DNA of 64,000 nt from positions 200,212 through 264,211 of the forward strand of contig NZ_SJPT01000001.1 in the NCBI RefSeq assembly GCF_007860095.1, read 5' to 3'. The position numbers were made by a program, and so were the translations under genes. The notes below the pieces were generated by a model, which saw only the letters and a list, made by a program, of their open reading frames with translations, was not told the origin of the DNA and ran no database searches. Below, in pieces: positions 45,044-54,975 of the stretch; the stretch's first letter is position 1, and every line of letters begins with the position of its first letter. The DNA is from Novipirellula galeiformis (GTDB taxonomy: Bacteria; Planctomycetota; Planctomycetia; Pirellulales; Pirellulaceae).

Positions 45044-45574
45044 TAGGTTACTCTAAAGGGAACGAGACGCCACGATTCTACAAGCCGATCGTCAAGGTGT
45101 CGCGGCGCCTTCGGGAGGAATCGTGGCGAAGCAGAATGGTAGAGTGGGCGGCAGCGGATCGGGGGTGCTTTGCTGGCATTCGTTCCGGTTCGCGTCTCGG
45201 GGGGCGGCTGCTTTGTTGCCGGCAAATCCTCGAAGTGAACCGTCTCGAAAAGGTCGTTAATCGCAGGGCGGTCGCGGCAGTGAACTGCACCTGAGCTGGG
45301 GCCGTCACGCCGGTTCAGGCCGCCACGCCCGTTTGGTTCGTCCCTCCCGCGAAAATTCGTCACAGGCGATCGATTGGATGAGGGAGAGTGGATTGAGTAT
45401 CGCGTCTTGCTCATCGCCGCTCACCACGATGCGGGGCGGAACCAAGGCGGGGCGGAACCAAGGCGGGTTGATTGCCGGGGTAAGTTTCGCTCTTATTTTG
45501 TCTGCATCCCTGGTGGAAATGGACACCGTTTTTTGTATCGCCGATTGTCTTCCTCACGCACAACTGAAACATCC

Positions 45575-46564
45575 ATGGCATCGTCTGAAAAAAATATTTG
45601 GATTGGGTTTGACCTTGGTGGCACCAAGATGTTGGCGATTGCGTATGACGAAAATTGGAAGCCCCTCGGACGGCGGAGACGAAAGACACGAGGTCGAGAT
45701 GGATCCGATAGCGGTATCGAACGCGTGGCCACGACGATCGAACGCTTGCTCGTCGAAAATGAGATCCCCCCAAGCCGCATTGCTGGGATCGGAATTGGCT
45801 GCCCGGGGCCGATTGATCTTACCAAGGGCCGCATCCTGACGACTCCGAATCTCGGTTGGGATGACATCGATGTCGCGGGTTTTTTGAAGCAGCGCTTTGA
45901 TTGTGGTGTCACCGTTCTCAACGATGTCGATGCGGGGGTGTATGGCGAGTACAAATTTGGCGCGGCCCAGAAAGCTCGCTGTGTGGTCGGGATTTTCCCC
46001 GGTACCGGGGTCGGAGGCGGATGTGTGTACGAGGACAAAATTCTGCAGGGAGCTCACTTTTCTTGCATGGAGATCGGTCATACGCGGATCTCTTCGGATA
46101 CCCGCGTTTCGGGTTCGGCAAGCCCTGGAACGCTCGAGGCCGAGGCCAGTCGCTTGACCATCGCTGCGGAAGCGGCAAAGGCCGCGTTTCGTGGTAATGC
46201 CCCGAATCTGATGAAAAATGCCGGGACCAATTTGAGTGAAATTCGTAGCGGTGCGCTTGCCGATGCGATTGAAAAGGGGGACAAGATTGTTGGAGAAATC
46301 GTCGAAGAGGCGGCCCGCAGCATTGGCATCGCGGTTGCCAATGTCGTGCATATCTTGTCGCCCGATAAAATTGTTTTGGGCGGCGGATTGGTCGAAGCGA
46401 TGGAGGAGTTGTTCGTCAAAACGGTTCGGAAATCGGCCCGAGACAATGTGATGTCGGTCTACAAAGACACCTTTGACGTGGTGGCCGCAACGCTCGGGGA
46501 TGATGCCGGCGCGATGGGGGCTGCCGCTTGGGCGAAGCGGCAATTGACGTCCGAACGTCGTTGA
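45575..46564 (+). CDS. ROK family sugar kinase without the ROK zinc motif
   Basis: This 329-residue member of the ROK kinase/regulator family has the ATP phosphate loop GFDLGGTK (11-18), GIGCPGPID (73-81), the catalytic D117 in LNDVDA, and GTGVGGG (144-150). EIGH (166-169) retains one zinc ligand, but the CxCGxxGCxE block is replaced by VSGSASPGTLEAEASR, so the structural zinc site is lost. No helix-turn-helix precedes it, so it is a kinase rather than a repressor. Glucose or a related sugar is likely. ATG 45575 is preferred over 45374, which would add 67 unconserved residues. Confidence 0.9.
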   Translation: MASSEKNIWIGFDLGGTKMLAIAYDENWKPLGRRRRKTRGRDGSDSGIERVATTIERLLVENEIPPSRIAGIGIGCPGPIDLTKGRILTTPNLGWDDIDVAGFLKQRFDCGVTVLNDVDAGVYGEYKFGAAQKARCVVGIFPGTGVGGGCVYEDKILQGAHFSCMEIGHTRISSDTRVSGSASPGTLEAEASRLTIAAEAAKAAFRGNAPNLMKNAGTNLSEIRSGALADAIEKGDKIVGEIVEEAARSIGIAVANVVHILSPDKIVLGGGLVEAMEELFVKTVRKSARDNVMSVYKDTFDVVAATLGDDAGAMGAAAWAKRQLTSERR

Positions 46565-46626
46565 TTGCTGGAGCGGCCAAAGGAATCACCCGCCGCACGC
46601 TGCGTTCCTAGCAACGAGCGACAAGT

Positions 46627-47445
46627 TCATTCTTTGGATGAAGTGAATTTCAGCAGCAGCCAATCTCCCAGTCGCGGCGAGATGTGTCCCACCGCGATCA
46701 AGAGTCGGAGGTAGCGTGGCAGCACCATATCGGCCCGCCGGTAGCGAACACAGTTCAGGACGGCGATTGCAACCGTTTCCGGAGCGAGCCCCTTGATCTT
46801 GGTTCCACCGCCTGGCTTGGCCGCTTCGGCCGGCACGTTTTCATCCACACGCGACTGGTAGCGTGATCCGGCGTCGTCGCGTCGAATGGGGCCGGGATTG
46901 ACGAGCCCGACGTGAACCCCGCGTGGTTTCAGTTCGAGTCGCATTTGCTGGCTCAGCCCCGCCAAAGCATGCTTGGCGATCCCATAGCCTCCGAGGTATC
47001 GCGCACCGACCTTGGACGCGAGCGAGCCAATGTTGACGATGACGCCTTGGCGATTTTCAAGTTCGGGGATCGCGGCGGCGGAGCAGAGCAGGGTGCTGTG
47101 GACGTTTTGGCGAATCAGTTCGTCGAGTCGTTGGATCGTCAGCTGATGGGCCAGTCCTCGGTCACTGGTGCCGACACAGTTAATCAGCACATCGAGCCGG
47201 TTGAACGCCACCATGGCGGTCTGGATGGCTTGTTTCGCTCCCGTTTCCTCAGACACGTCCGCGCATGCCGTCGCCACGTAGGGAGCGTGTTGCAGGCTCG
47301 TTTGGGCCGCCTCGAGTCGGGTCGCATCACGGCCAGCGATGACAATGCGGTATCCCGCTTTGAGAAACGTGCTGGCGATCACGAGCCCTAAACCGCCTGA
47401 GCCTCCGGTTATCAACGCGACCGGTGATTTATCCGAAATGATCAC
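46627..47445 (-). CDS. Short-chain dehydrogenase/reductase
   Basis: This 272-residue NAD(P)-dependent oxidoreductase with a Rossmann fold has the cofactor motif TGGSGGLG (13-20). A catalytic serine sits in NIGSLASKVGARYLGGYG, and Y-x3-K is YGIAK in the same stretch. The C-terminal extension (RADMVLPRYLRLLIAVGHISP) is longer than in classical 250-residue SDRs and amphipathic. The substrate is unknown. GTG 47445 begins just before the first strand (SDKSPVALITGG). A longer ATG start at 47547 adds 34 residues with no family match and is less likely. Confidence 0.86.
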   Translation of the reverse strand: MIISDKSPVALITGGSGGLGLVIASTFLKAGYRIVIAGRDATRLEAAQTSLQHAPYVATACADVSEETGAKQAIQTAMVAFNRLDVLINCVGTSDRGLAHQLTIQRLDELIRQNVHSTLLCSAAAIPELENRQGVIVNIGSLASKVGARYLGGYGIAKHALAGLSQQMRLELKPRGVHVGLVNPGPIRRDDAGSRYQSRVDENVPAEAAKPGGGTKIKGLAPETVAIAVLNCVRYRRADMVLPRYLRLLIAVGHISPRLGDWLLLKFTSSKE

Positions 47446-47631
47446 GTGAGTTTGCGTCCACCAAAGCGAGTGAAGAAGCGAAAGACCCGATAAAAAAGGG
47501 TGGTTTGAACGGCTACGGGTGACGTGCCCTACTTTTTCATGCCGCAAAGCCTTAGATTCAGGTTTGGCATGGAGTGAGGTTTTTCACCCTTTTCAGCCCA
47601 GCCAACCACACCATTAGCTAGGAAGCATCGT

Positions 47632-49065
47632 ATGTCTAGGCCCACGCTCGAAGAATCATGTACGAAAATTGTCGCCACGGTCGGACCCGCCTGTGGAACA
47701 GTGGAAAAATTGGTGGAGTTGATTGAAGCGGGGGTCGACGTGTTCCGTATCAATACGGCTCACGGATCGCGCAGCGAGCACGAAGCATCCCTGGGGAATA
47801 TTCGTCAAGCATCCAAGCGATGTGGATTTGATGTCGGAGTCTTGCTGGATCTGGCCGGCCCTAAAATGCGTCTCGGCCAACTGGTGACGGATCCGCTGGT
47901 TTGCGAAGTCGGGGCGACCCTGAGCTTTATCCGAGGCGATTCGTCGACGGAGGCTTCCGAATTGACCAGCACGTACGCGCGGTTGATCGATGAACTCGCC
48001 CCCGGCGACCGCGTCATGTTGGCCGATGGCTTGGTAGCTCTTAAAGTCGAGAAGGTCACGGCCAAGCGTGCCGAGTGCCGTGTCACGGCTGGCGGAATCG
48101 TCCGCAGCCGTCAAGGGATCAATCTGCCCGGAGTCAAGCTTTCCGTCTCCGCGATGCGTCCCAAGGACGTCGACAATGCGATTTGGGCCGCCCAACAGGG
48201 GATCGACTTTATTAGTCTCTCCTTCGTACGGTCACCCGAGGATGTGCAGTCGCTGAAGAATTTGTTGGTCAGTTACGAATCCAACGCGATGGTGATCGCC
48301 AAGATCGAAAAGCCCGAAGCGTTGGACCAGCTCGAAGCGATCGTCGAGGCTTCCGACGGTGTGATGGTGGCGCGAGGTGACCTCGGGGTCGAAATCGATG
48401 TCGCCGAAACACCGGTTGCTCAGAAACGCATCATCCGCGTCTGTAAAGAGAAAATGAAGCCGGTGATCGTGGCGACGCAAATGCTCGAGTCGATGCACAC
48501 CAGTAGTCGTCCGACGCGTGCCGAGGCGAGTGATGTTGCCAATGCGATTCTCGATGGTGCCGATGCCTGCATGCTCAGCGGCGAAACGGCGATCGGAGAT
48601 CATCCCGTCAAAGCGGTCGAAATGATGAACCGGATTATGGTTTGTACCGAGCGAGAAATGTTGTCGCACAATATTTCAGAGCGAATCCCGAATACGCGAG
48701 TCCATCCGATCACCACCGCCGTGACGATCGCGGCGACCAATATTGCCGAAGCGATTCGGGCCAAGTTGATTGTGATTGGGACGCGGAGCGGTGGTACGGC
48801 TTGGGTGAAAAGTAAGAGCCGAAGCCGAATTCCAACCCTGGGAGCGAGCAATTCCCACGACACTCTGAGACGCATGAACCTGCTCTGGGGCATCAAGCCG
48901 GTCGAAGCTTCACACCTCGACCACACCCCGGAATTCATTGATGAAATCTGCCTGTGGGGACGCGAAAACGCTCACCTGCAAAAAGGAGATCAAGTGGTTT
49001 TTGTGACTGGCAGCGGTGTGGTCGAAAAGGCCCACAACGTAGTGATTGTGCATACCGTCGAATAG
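47632..49065 (+). CDS. pyk: Pyruvate kinase
   Basis: This 477-residue glycolytic enzyme makes ATP and pyruvate from ADP and phosphoenolpyruvate. TKIVATVGPACGT (10-23) starts the barrel. FRINTAHG replaces the usual RLNFSHG. ISLSFVRSPEDV, MVIAKIEKPEALD (the catalytic lysine block), MVARGDLGVEI and VATQMLESM complete the active site. RAEASDVANAILDGAD follows. Length fits bacterial type. It is divergent from the SDR gene and ends 24 bases before a converging gene. Confidence 0.96.
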   Translation: MSRPTLEESCTKIVATVGPACGTVEKLVELIEAGVDVFRINTAHGSRSEHEASLGNIRQASKRCGFDVGVLLDLAGPKMRLGQLVTDPLVCEVGATLSFIRGDSSTEASELTSTYARLIDELAPGDRVMLADGLVALKVEKVTAKRAECRVTAGGIVRSRQGINLPGVKLSVSAMRPKDVDNAIWAAQQGIDFISLSFVRSPEDVQSLKNLLVSYESNAMVIAKIEKPEALDQLEAIVEASDGVMVARGDLGVEIDVAETPVAQKRIIRVCKEKMKPVIVATQMLESMHTSSRPTRAEASDVANAILDGADACMLSGETAIGDHPVKAVEMMNRIMVCTEREMLSHNISERIPNTRVHPITTAVTIAATNIAEAIRAKLIVIGTRSGGTAWVKSKSRSRIPTLGASNSHDTLRRMNLLWGIKPVEASHLDHTPEFIDEICLWGRENAHLQKGDQVVFVTGSGVVEKAHNVVIVHTVE

Positions 49066-49088
49066 CTCCTACAGGCTACCTCCGAGCG

Positions 49089-49487
49089 TCATGCTTCCCA
49101 TTGGTCGCTAGTGCGGATTTCCAAAGTGACTTCGCCGTCCAACCGCACCGGGACGCCACCGCTAGGATCCAATTGCAACTCGATTTGGTTGTGAAGATCC
49201 CATTGCTCGGTCAGTTCGATTTCCAACGGCGGCGGCCCCGTGGGCTGTTCCTTGCCGTTGAGCCGAATCGACGTCAGCTGGCCCTGCCAGTTCGTAATCC
49301 GCAGCGCAACTCGGTCCCCCGATTCAATTCCCGTGGGACGGTTGAAGTGGCGCGTGTAGGTGGTCGAATGCCGTTGCTCCGCCGAGCTGAGGTCTTCATC
49401 CCGTTCAGGAACGTTGACACGTCTGGCATCCGATTCACCGTCGTGAAGTTGTTTGGACCAAGGATAGCGAAGTCGAATCGTGTGCAT
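49089..49487 (-). CDS. Small uncharacterised protein with a sugar-binding-domain-like region
   Basis: This 132-residue protein starts at ATG 49487; ATG 49517 would add ten residues. The part from about residue 45 (TRHFNRPTGI then ESGDRVALRITNWQGQLTSI) resembles the galactose-binding N-terminal domain of GH2 glycosidases, but no catalytic domain follows. There is no signal peptide. The resemblance is weak and comes from inspection only, so function is not assigned. It converges with pyk. Confidence 0.5.
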   Translation of the reverse strand: MHTIRLRYPWSKQLHDGESDARRVNVPERDEDLSSAEQRHSTTYTRHFNRPTGIESGDRVALRITNWQGQLTSIRLNGKEQPTGPPPLEIELTEQWDLHNQIELQLDPSGGVPVRLDGEVTLEIRTSDQWEA

Positions 49488-49556
49488 GTCGAGGAAGGGT
49501 TTCCTAGGAAGGTCCAAATGAGGGTCAGCTGTCGCTACATCAATGATGAAAATGCT

Positions 49557-50267
49557 CTAGACGCCGACCAGCGCGGCCACCACGCCGAGTCCAATCAGCC
49601 CCAAAAGTAACGCCAACAGGATCCAAACGATGATGGAGGTTTTGTACTTGATATGGGGCGTTTGGGCGACGACCTGTTGATAGCCCGGCGAGAAGACAAA
49701 TTGTCCTTTCTCGCTGAGCAGCAAGTAGAGGAAATAGGCGGAAATCAACGTGCCAATCGGAAATGCGAGTAGCCCAATCACGCTGAGCACGCTCGCGACA
49801 ATGCGAGCCCAGGGACGTAGCTTCCAAAGATTTAATGCCGTGAAACCTTGCAGCAGTCCTAACGTCAGGTAAACCAAGCCAATCACCGCCATCAAAATCG
49901 CTTCGGCGGGGGCGACCTTCTCTGCAATCCCAGCAACCACGGGCATGGCAATCATCGCCAACCCGATCGGTACCATCAGGATCGCCCCAAGCAAATAGAG
50001 CGTGCCGATCGATTTCACCGAGGCCTCATGGCTGAGGTAATAACGCCGCACCGCTTCGACATCGTCCCCCAGGGCATGCGAAACCGGGCCGACCTGTGAC
50101 GTGGGGGTGTATGGGTTGGCAATCGATCTCGGGGCTTCGTCCCGGTTGGGTAGGGCAGTGGAGCCTTGGGCTTCGGGCCGGCCGGAAGCTTCGGGCTGGC
50201 CTTGACCTTCGGGCCGGCCTGAGTTCGCGGGCCGGGCAAAGGGATTGACTTCGTCTTGGTTCGGCAT
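49557..50267 (-). CDS. Membrane protein with proline/glycine-rich repeat N-terminus
   Basis: This 236-residue protein starts at ATG 50267; the longer frame from 50378 has an unconvincing extension. The first 75 residues are disordered, with GRPEGQG, QPEASGRPEAQG repeats. After that come four hydrophobic helices (GTLYLLGAILMVPIGLAMIA, AILMAVIGLVYLTLGLLQG, IVASVLSVIGLLAFPIGTLI, SIIVWILLALLLGLIGLG). It is an inner-membrane protein of unknown role. The family is not recognised. Confidence 0.65.
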   Translation of the reverse strand: MPNQDEVNPFARPANSGRPEGQGQPEASGRPEAQGSTALPNRDEAPRSIANPYTPTSQVGPVSHALGDDVEAVRRYYLSHEASVKSIGTLYLLGAILMVPIGLAMIAMPVVAGIAEKVAPAEAILMAVIGLVYLTLGLLQGFTALNLWKLRPWARIVASVLSVIGLLAFPIGTLISAYFLYLLLSEKGQFVFSPGYQQVVAQTPHIKYKTSIIVWILLALLLGLIGLGVVAALVGV

Positions 50268-50511
50268 GGGGAGGCTCGCGAAAGGGGAAAGGGGGGGGAA
50301 CGAACAGGCAAATCTCGCTTGATAACGCATCGGCCCAGTTAATGCATGAGCCCCCGCGGGAAAGGGGGCTGAGGCCAAATTTTACCATGCGACGCGAACC
50401 GCTGGGGGGGCTTGGATGGAAACGAGTCTGGGCGGGGCTTCCGCGGGCCGCCGGTGGGGGCGAAGCCACCGACGCAAATGCAACGCCATGGAAAACGTCC
50501 CGATAACGAAA

Positions 50512-50547
50512 CAAAGCCCTGATTGGAAGAAACCAATCAGGGCTTTG
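50512..50547 (-). terminator. Intrinsic terminator for the Calx-beta/dockerin gene
   Basis: CAAAGCCCTGATTGG (50512-50526) and CCAATCAGGGCTTTG (50533-50547) form a perfect 15-base stem with a six-base loop. On the minus strand the stem is followed by TTTCGTT. It lies about 30 bases after the stop of the gene ending at 50576. Confidence 0.85.
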
Positions 50548-50575
50548 TGGAAACTAATTACGAGGTCGTCACCGT

Positions 50576-53500
50576 CTAGATGTTGTCTACAAACTGTGCC
50601 GCACGGCTGAACAGGTCATCGATGGAAGCTTGGCTAAATCCGAGAGAAGCCGAGGGAGAGCTGGAAAAATCAAGCTCATCCACTCCACCAAAGAATTGCA
50701 GTGACAAGCCATCGCGGCTGATCACGAAGTCTTCCTTGTTTAACATCGCGGTCTTCACTTGGGTGCCTTGGACGATCGAGATGATCGCGGCGTCTTTGGC
50801 GCTGTTCAGTAGCAGCTCGCCATAGTTGACGTTTTCAAAGCCTTCGGAGGCCATGAAGAAGATTTGGTGGCCGGCGGCATCCAGTGCCACGGATCCACCG
50901 CGACGTCCATTGTCCGAAGCCGACGCAGCCTCCGAATTGCCTCGCAGGTAACTCGATGCCAAAATGTCAAGGTTGGACATGGCCGCGGAGAGCCCCAGGA
51001 CAGGAAGGTCGCCAGCGACAGGGGTGCTGCTGCTCGGGCCTACCGATACCGGGACGACGTTGCTGCCGGACAGGAACACGTTCGTGCTCGAGACGCCGAA
51101 GACAACCCCATACGATCCTTGGCTCACCCCTGTGAATCGGTAGTGTCCATCCATGTCTGTGTACACGGTGGCAACCAATTCGCCGGAAGCTTTGCGAAGT
51201 TCCACTTGAACTCCTGCCAAGCCTTTTTCGTTGGTGTCCTTCATACCATTGCGGTACGGTACAACGGTTCCACCGGAGCTTGCCACTTCCGAAAGATTCT
51301 CGACTTTATCGACGAAGATCGAACCCTCGACGGTCGAGCCGCTACCGGGGTCGGTTGGGTCGTTGTCGATGATCGTAACCGCCGTGGCTTTGGCACCCAG
51401 TGCGGCGCCTCCGGTCGGATTCGCGATCGTCACGTTGAAGGTCTCGTTGGGCTCATCGATGGTGTCTTCGAGGATTGCCACGGTGACCGTCTTGGCGGTG
51501 GTATCGCCATCGGCGAACGTTACCGTTTGGGTCTTTTCGGTGTAATCGACTCCTGCGGTGGCGGTGACACCGGAAGTGGCGAATACCACCGATACCACTC
51601 CGTCGCTTCCGCCGGTTCGCGTGATCGTGAACGTCGCAACCGATCCGTTTTCATTGACCGAGACGGTTGCGGGCGAGAGCGAAATCGTACCTGGGTTCAC
51701 CACGGTCGTGTCATCGTCGTTGATGGTAACGATGGATTGTGCAGCTCCTAGCGTTGCACCCCCGGTGGCACTGCTGAGTTTGACAGTGAAGGTTTCGTTG
51801 TTTTCATCCGCGAGATCGCCAATGATGTCAACGGTGATGGTTTTCGAGACTCCATCGCCGTCGGCGAAGGTGACGGTTTGAGTCTTGGCGGTGTAGTCCG
51901 ATCCGGCAGTCGCCGTATCGGCCGCAGCGCCGGTCGCGAATTGAACGGATACGGCGCCATCGGTGCCACCGCTGCGCGAGATGGTAAAGGTGGCTTGCTT
52001 GGTTCCGCTGTCGCCTTCGTCGATGGAAATCGTTGCGGGCGAGAGCGAAATCGTACCTGGGTTCACCACGGTCGTATCATCGTCGTTGATGGTAACGATG
52101 GATTGTGCAACTCCTAGCGTTGCACCCCCGGTGGCACTGCTGAGATTGACCGTGAAGGTTTCGTTGTTTTCATCCGCGAGATCGCCAATGATGTCAACGG
52201 TGATGGTTTTCGAGGCTCCATCGCCGTCGGCGAAGGTGACGGTTTGAGTCTTGGCGGTGTAGTCCGATCCGGCAGTCGCCGTATCGGCCGCAGCACCGGT
52301 CGTGAATTGAACGGATACGGCGCCATCGGTGCCTCCGCTGCGCGAGATGGTAAAGGTGGCTTGCTTGGTTCCGCTGTCACCTTCGTCGATGGAAATCGTT
52401 GCGGGCGAGAGCGAAATCGTACCTGGGTTCACCACGGTCGTGTCATCGTCGTTGATGGTAACGATGGATTGTGCAGCTCCTAGCGTTGCACCCCCGGTGG
52501 CACTGCTGAGATTGACCGTGAAGGTTTCGTTGTTTTCGTCCGCGAGATCGCCAATGATGTCAACGGTGATGGTTTTCGAGACTCCATCGCCGTCGGCGAA
52601 GGTGACGGTTTGCGTCTTGGCGGTGTAGTCCGATCCGGCAGTCGCCGTATCGGCCGCAGCACCGGTCGTGAATTGAACGGATACGGCGCCATCGGTGCCA
52701 CCGCTACGCGAGATGGTAAAGGTGGCTTGCTTGGTTCCGCTGTCGCCTTCGTCGATGGAAATCGTTGCGGGCGAGAGCGAAATCGTACCTGGGTTCACTA
52801 CCGCCGTGTCATCGTTGGTGATGGTCACTGTCGACGTCGTCGTCCCAAGCGATGCTCCGCCCGTCACCGCACTGATCGTAGCGGTGAAGGTTTCGTTGGG
52901 TTCGACATCGGTGTCGCCGTTAATATCAACGGTGATGGTTTTAGAGGCTCCATCTCCTGCGACGAAGGTGACGGTTTGCATCTTCGCAACGTAGTCTTGT
53001 CCGGCAGTCGCCGTATCGGTCACAGCGCCGGTCGCGAATTGAACCGAAACTTCGCCATCGGTGCCGCCGGTTCGCGTCACCGTGAAGGTCGCCGTTGTGG
53101 TGCCGCTATCGCCTTCGGCTAGCGAGACGGTTGCTGGTGTAATGGCGATCGTGCCCGGTTGCACCGCGCCGCCATCAGCGGTTGCGTTGATGATAAACTT
53201 AGCGTCGCTATCAAAGCGAACTTGGTCTACCGGTACCGGACGTGAGTTGTCGTTGCCGGCTGCGTTAGGTTCTTCGAGGAATCCGTAGACCAGGAATGAT
53301 TCGCCATTGTCATCTTCACCCGGGGTTACTTCAAAGGTCAAACCTTGAACCGGTGCATTGATGAAGACAGGGATGCTGAGCGCGTCAAAGACGGTGTCCA
53401 GAGTGTCTCCGTCGCCACCGCTTGACTCCGGCACGCCGCCTGCGACGACGGGGCCGAGGCCACCCACGTTGTCAAAGACTTCGGCTGGGTTAGCAGGGTC

Positions 53501-54703
53501 GGGAACAAACGAGCCGATCACGGAGCGGTTGCCCAAAAAGCTGAACGTGCCACCGTCTGGGTTCGGTAGTGTGCGGCTGGCGTAATCAATATCGTAACGC
53601 TCGCCGATTGGAAGGCCGCCGTTGTCACGGCCTTGTAGAATATTGTCCGTGCGGAATTCTTTATTTGACGCGGGATCACCGACGGGGAATTCGGCAACGT
53701 CGGGAATGATCCGCATCCGTTGGATATTGATGGTCGGCTGGTTCACACCGATCGAGTCTGCGCCACCAAAGCGAACTTGCAAGAAGAAGTCATCGGGGTC
53801 CGCCGATGGCAAGCGAGTCACTTGCACGGTTGTGCCCGAATCGAGGAACGCACCATTGGCATCTTCAAGGGTTCCTAGAGCCGCAGCCACGCTGCCGGTC
53901 GGGTCCGCCAAGAAATCGGCGGCTTCAATGCGAGCGGTGTTTGTGCTGACGGTGTTGCCGCCCGACTTCAGCGAAATATCCAACGCCAAAGTGAATTCCG
54001 AGTTATCGATCTCCTTGCTAACGGTGATTTGCTGAGTCTCGGAAATGATCGGCTGGATCAAGCTGCCGCCATTATCACCATTGCTTTGCGTAACGCCAAT
54101 GTCCGCAACCAGCTGGAAAACCCCTTGGCGGTATCGCACATCGACGGTTTGCCCGTTACCCGTTGGCACCTGGAAAATCCGATCGCCGTCACGTAGGTCG
54201 AGGTAGCCCACCTCGAGTTCGAAGACTTGGCCAACGGCGACGTTGTAGGCGCCGTTGTCGTCTTTTGGCAATTCGGTACTGTCGCCGTCTCGAGCACTTA
54301 GCTGGACTTCGAGTAACGGCTCGCCGGCCCCTTCGCCCATGCGATTGAGGGTGTTGATGACCGACAATGCATCGGCTGCGGTCACGCGATTGTCGCCGTT
54401 GACATCGACAAACGACGTGATCTGCTCCCCTTGCCCGACTTCCGTGGATTGCCCGCCGTTGCGATTCAAGTGATTGATGACCGCCAACGCATCCATCGGG
54501 GTGACCCGCATGTTGTTGTCGACGTCATGAGCCAAAAAGTAGTTATGAGCGGAAGCAAAGTCGCCTGCGAGAAGCTCCCGTCGCTCAAGCGCTTCACTGC
54601 TCAAACGTCGCGAAGTCGTTTGACCTCGTTGGACTTGATCGTTGGAACGTTGGTTGGCCCTCAGCCATCCGGAGCGACGGAGCAATTGACGCAGATGTTT
54701 CAT
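50576..54703 (-). CDS. Giant Calx-beta repeat exoprotein with LEPR-XLL-type N-terminus and dockerin repeats
   Basis: This 1375-residue predicted surface or secreted protein has an arginine-rich N-terminus with ALERRELLAGD near residues 38-48, matching the planctomycete LEPR-XLL export motif. Dockerin type I pairs follow at about 52-123 (HDVDNNMRVTPMDALAVIN, VNGDNRVTAADALSVIN). A region of unknown fold comes next, then five Calx-beta units of about 120 residues with the NNETFTV and TITVDI pattern; three are near-identical. A SdrD-B-like segment (DKVENLSEVASSGGT onward) and a unique C-terminal tail end it. Calx-beta domains bind calcium. No cohesin is visible, so dockerin here does not imply a cellulosome. 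Confidence 0.88.
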   Translation of the reverse strand: MKHLRQLLRRSGWLRANQRSNDQVQRGQTTSRRLSSEALERRELLAGDFASAHNYFLAHDVDNNMRVTPMDALAVINHLNRNGGQSTEVGQGEQITSFVDVNGDNRVTAADALSVINTLNRMGEGAGEPLLEVQLSARDGDSTELPKDDNGAYNVAVGQVFELEVGYLDLRDGDRIFQVPTGNGQTVDVRYRQGVFQLVADIGVTQSNGDNGGSLIQPIISETQQITVSKEIDNSEFTLALDISLKSGGNTVSTNTARIEAADFLADPTGSVAAALGTLEDANGAFLDSGTTVQVTRLPSADPDDFFLQVRFGGADSIGVNQPTINIQRMRIIPDVAEFPVGDPASNKEFRTDNILQGRDNGGLPIGERYDIDYASRTLPNPDGGTFSFLGNRSVIGSFVPDPANPAEVFDNVGGLGPVVAGGVPESSGGDGDTLDTVFDALSIPVFINAPVQGLTFEVTPGEDDNGESFLVYGFLEEPNAAGNDNSRPVPVDQVRFDSDAKFIINATADGGAVQPGTIAITPATVSLAEGDSGTTTATFTVTRTGGTDGEVSVQFATGAVTDTATAGQDYVAKMQTVTFVAGDGASKTITVDINGDTDVEPNETFTATISAVTGGASLGTTTSTVTITNDDTAVVNPGTISLSPATISIDEGDSGTKQATFTISRSGGTDGAVSVQFTTGAAADTATAGSDYTAKTQTVTFADGDGVSKTITVDIIGDLADENNETFTVNLSSATGGATLGAAQSIVTINDDDTTVVNPGTISLSPATISIDEGDSGTKQATFTISRSGGTDGAVSVQFTTGAAADTATAGSDYTAKTQTVTFADGDGASKTITVDIIGDLADENNETFTVNLSSATGGATLGVAQSIVTINDDDTTVVNPGTISLSPATISIDEGDSGTKQATFTISRSGGTDGAVSVQFATGAAADTATAGSDYTAKTQTVTFADGDGVSKTITVDIIGDLADENNETFTVKLSSATGGATLGAAQSIVTINDDDTTVVNPGTISLSPATVSVNENGSVATFTITRTGGSDGVVSVVFATSGVTATAGVDYTEKTQTVTFADGDTTAKTVTVAILEDTIDEPNETFNVTIANPTGGAALGAKATAVTIIDNDPTDPGSGSTVEGSIFVDKVENLSEVASSGGTVVPYRNGMKDTNEKGLAGVQVELRKASGELVATVYTDMDGHYRFTGVSQGSYGVVFGVSSTNVFLSGSNVVPVSVGPSSSTPVAGDLPVLGLSAAMSNLDILASSYLRGNSEAASASDNGRRGGSVALDAAGHQIFFMASEGFENVNYGELLLNSAKDAAIISIVQGTQVKTAMLNKEDFVISRDGLSLQFFGGVDELDFSSSPSASLGFSQASIDDLFSRAAQFVDNI
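51681..52778 (-). repeat. Three tandem 366-bp near-identical repeats inside the Calx-beta gene
   Basis: Anchor GAAATCGTACCTGGGTTCAC recurs at 51681, 52047, 52413 and 52779, each exactly 366 bases apart (122 codons). Three complete units lie between the first and last anchors. Copies differ at roughly ten positions each by eye, mostly silent. A less similar unit lies on each side. This is the size of one Calx-beta domain, and the high identity suggests recent duplication or gene conversion. Confidence 0.9.
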
Positions 54704-54975
54704 CTGTTTTTCTCAGGAAGATGAAGGAGATTTTCGGGTAAAACTCAATGCCGAATATGACTGACTCTGTTCAATTGATTCGGTAAGAGCTTGGGTTTGG
54801 ATCGACATAGTGTGACCAGGTCGAAAAAATATGCGAGACTGCTTATTTTACCTAGTCTTTCTAGCTTATCAACGTCTGGGGGCAATCTGTGCGGACTAGC
54901 GACAACATGTTGTTGGTTTAGATAGCGAACTATGCAAAAAGTTCCGATATTTCCGCCAAAAAATGTTATGCGTCG

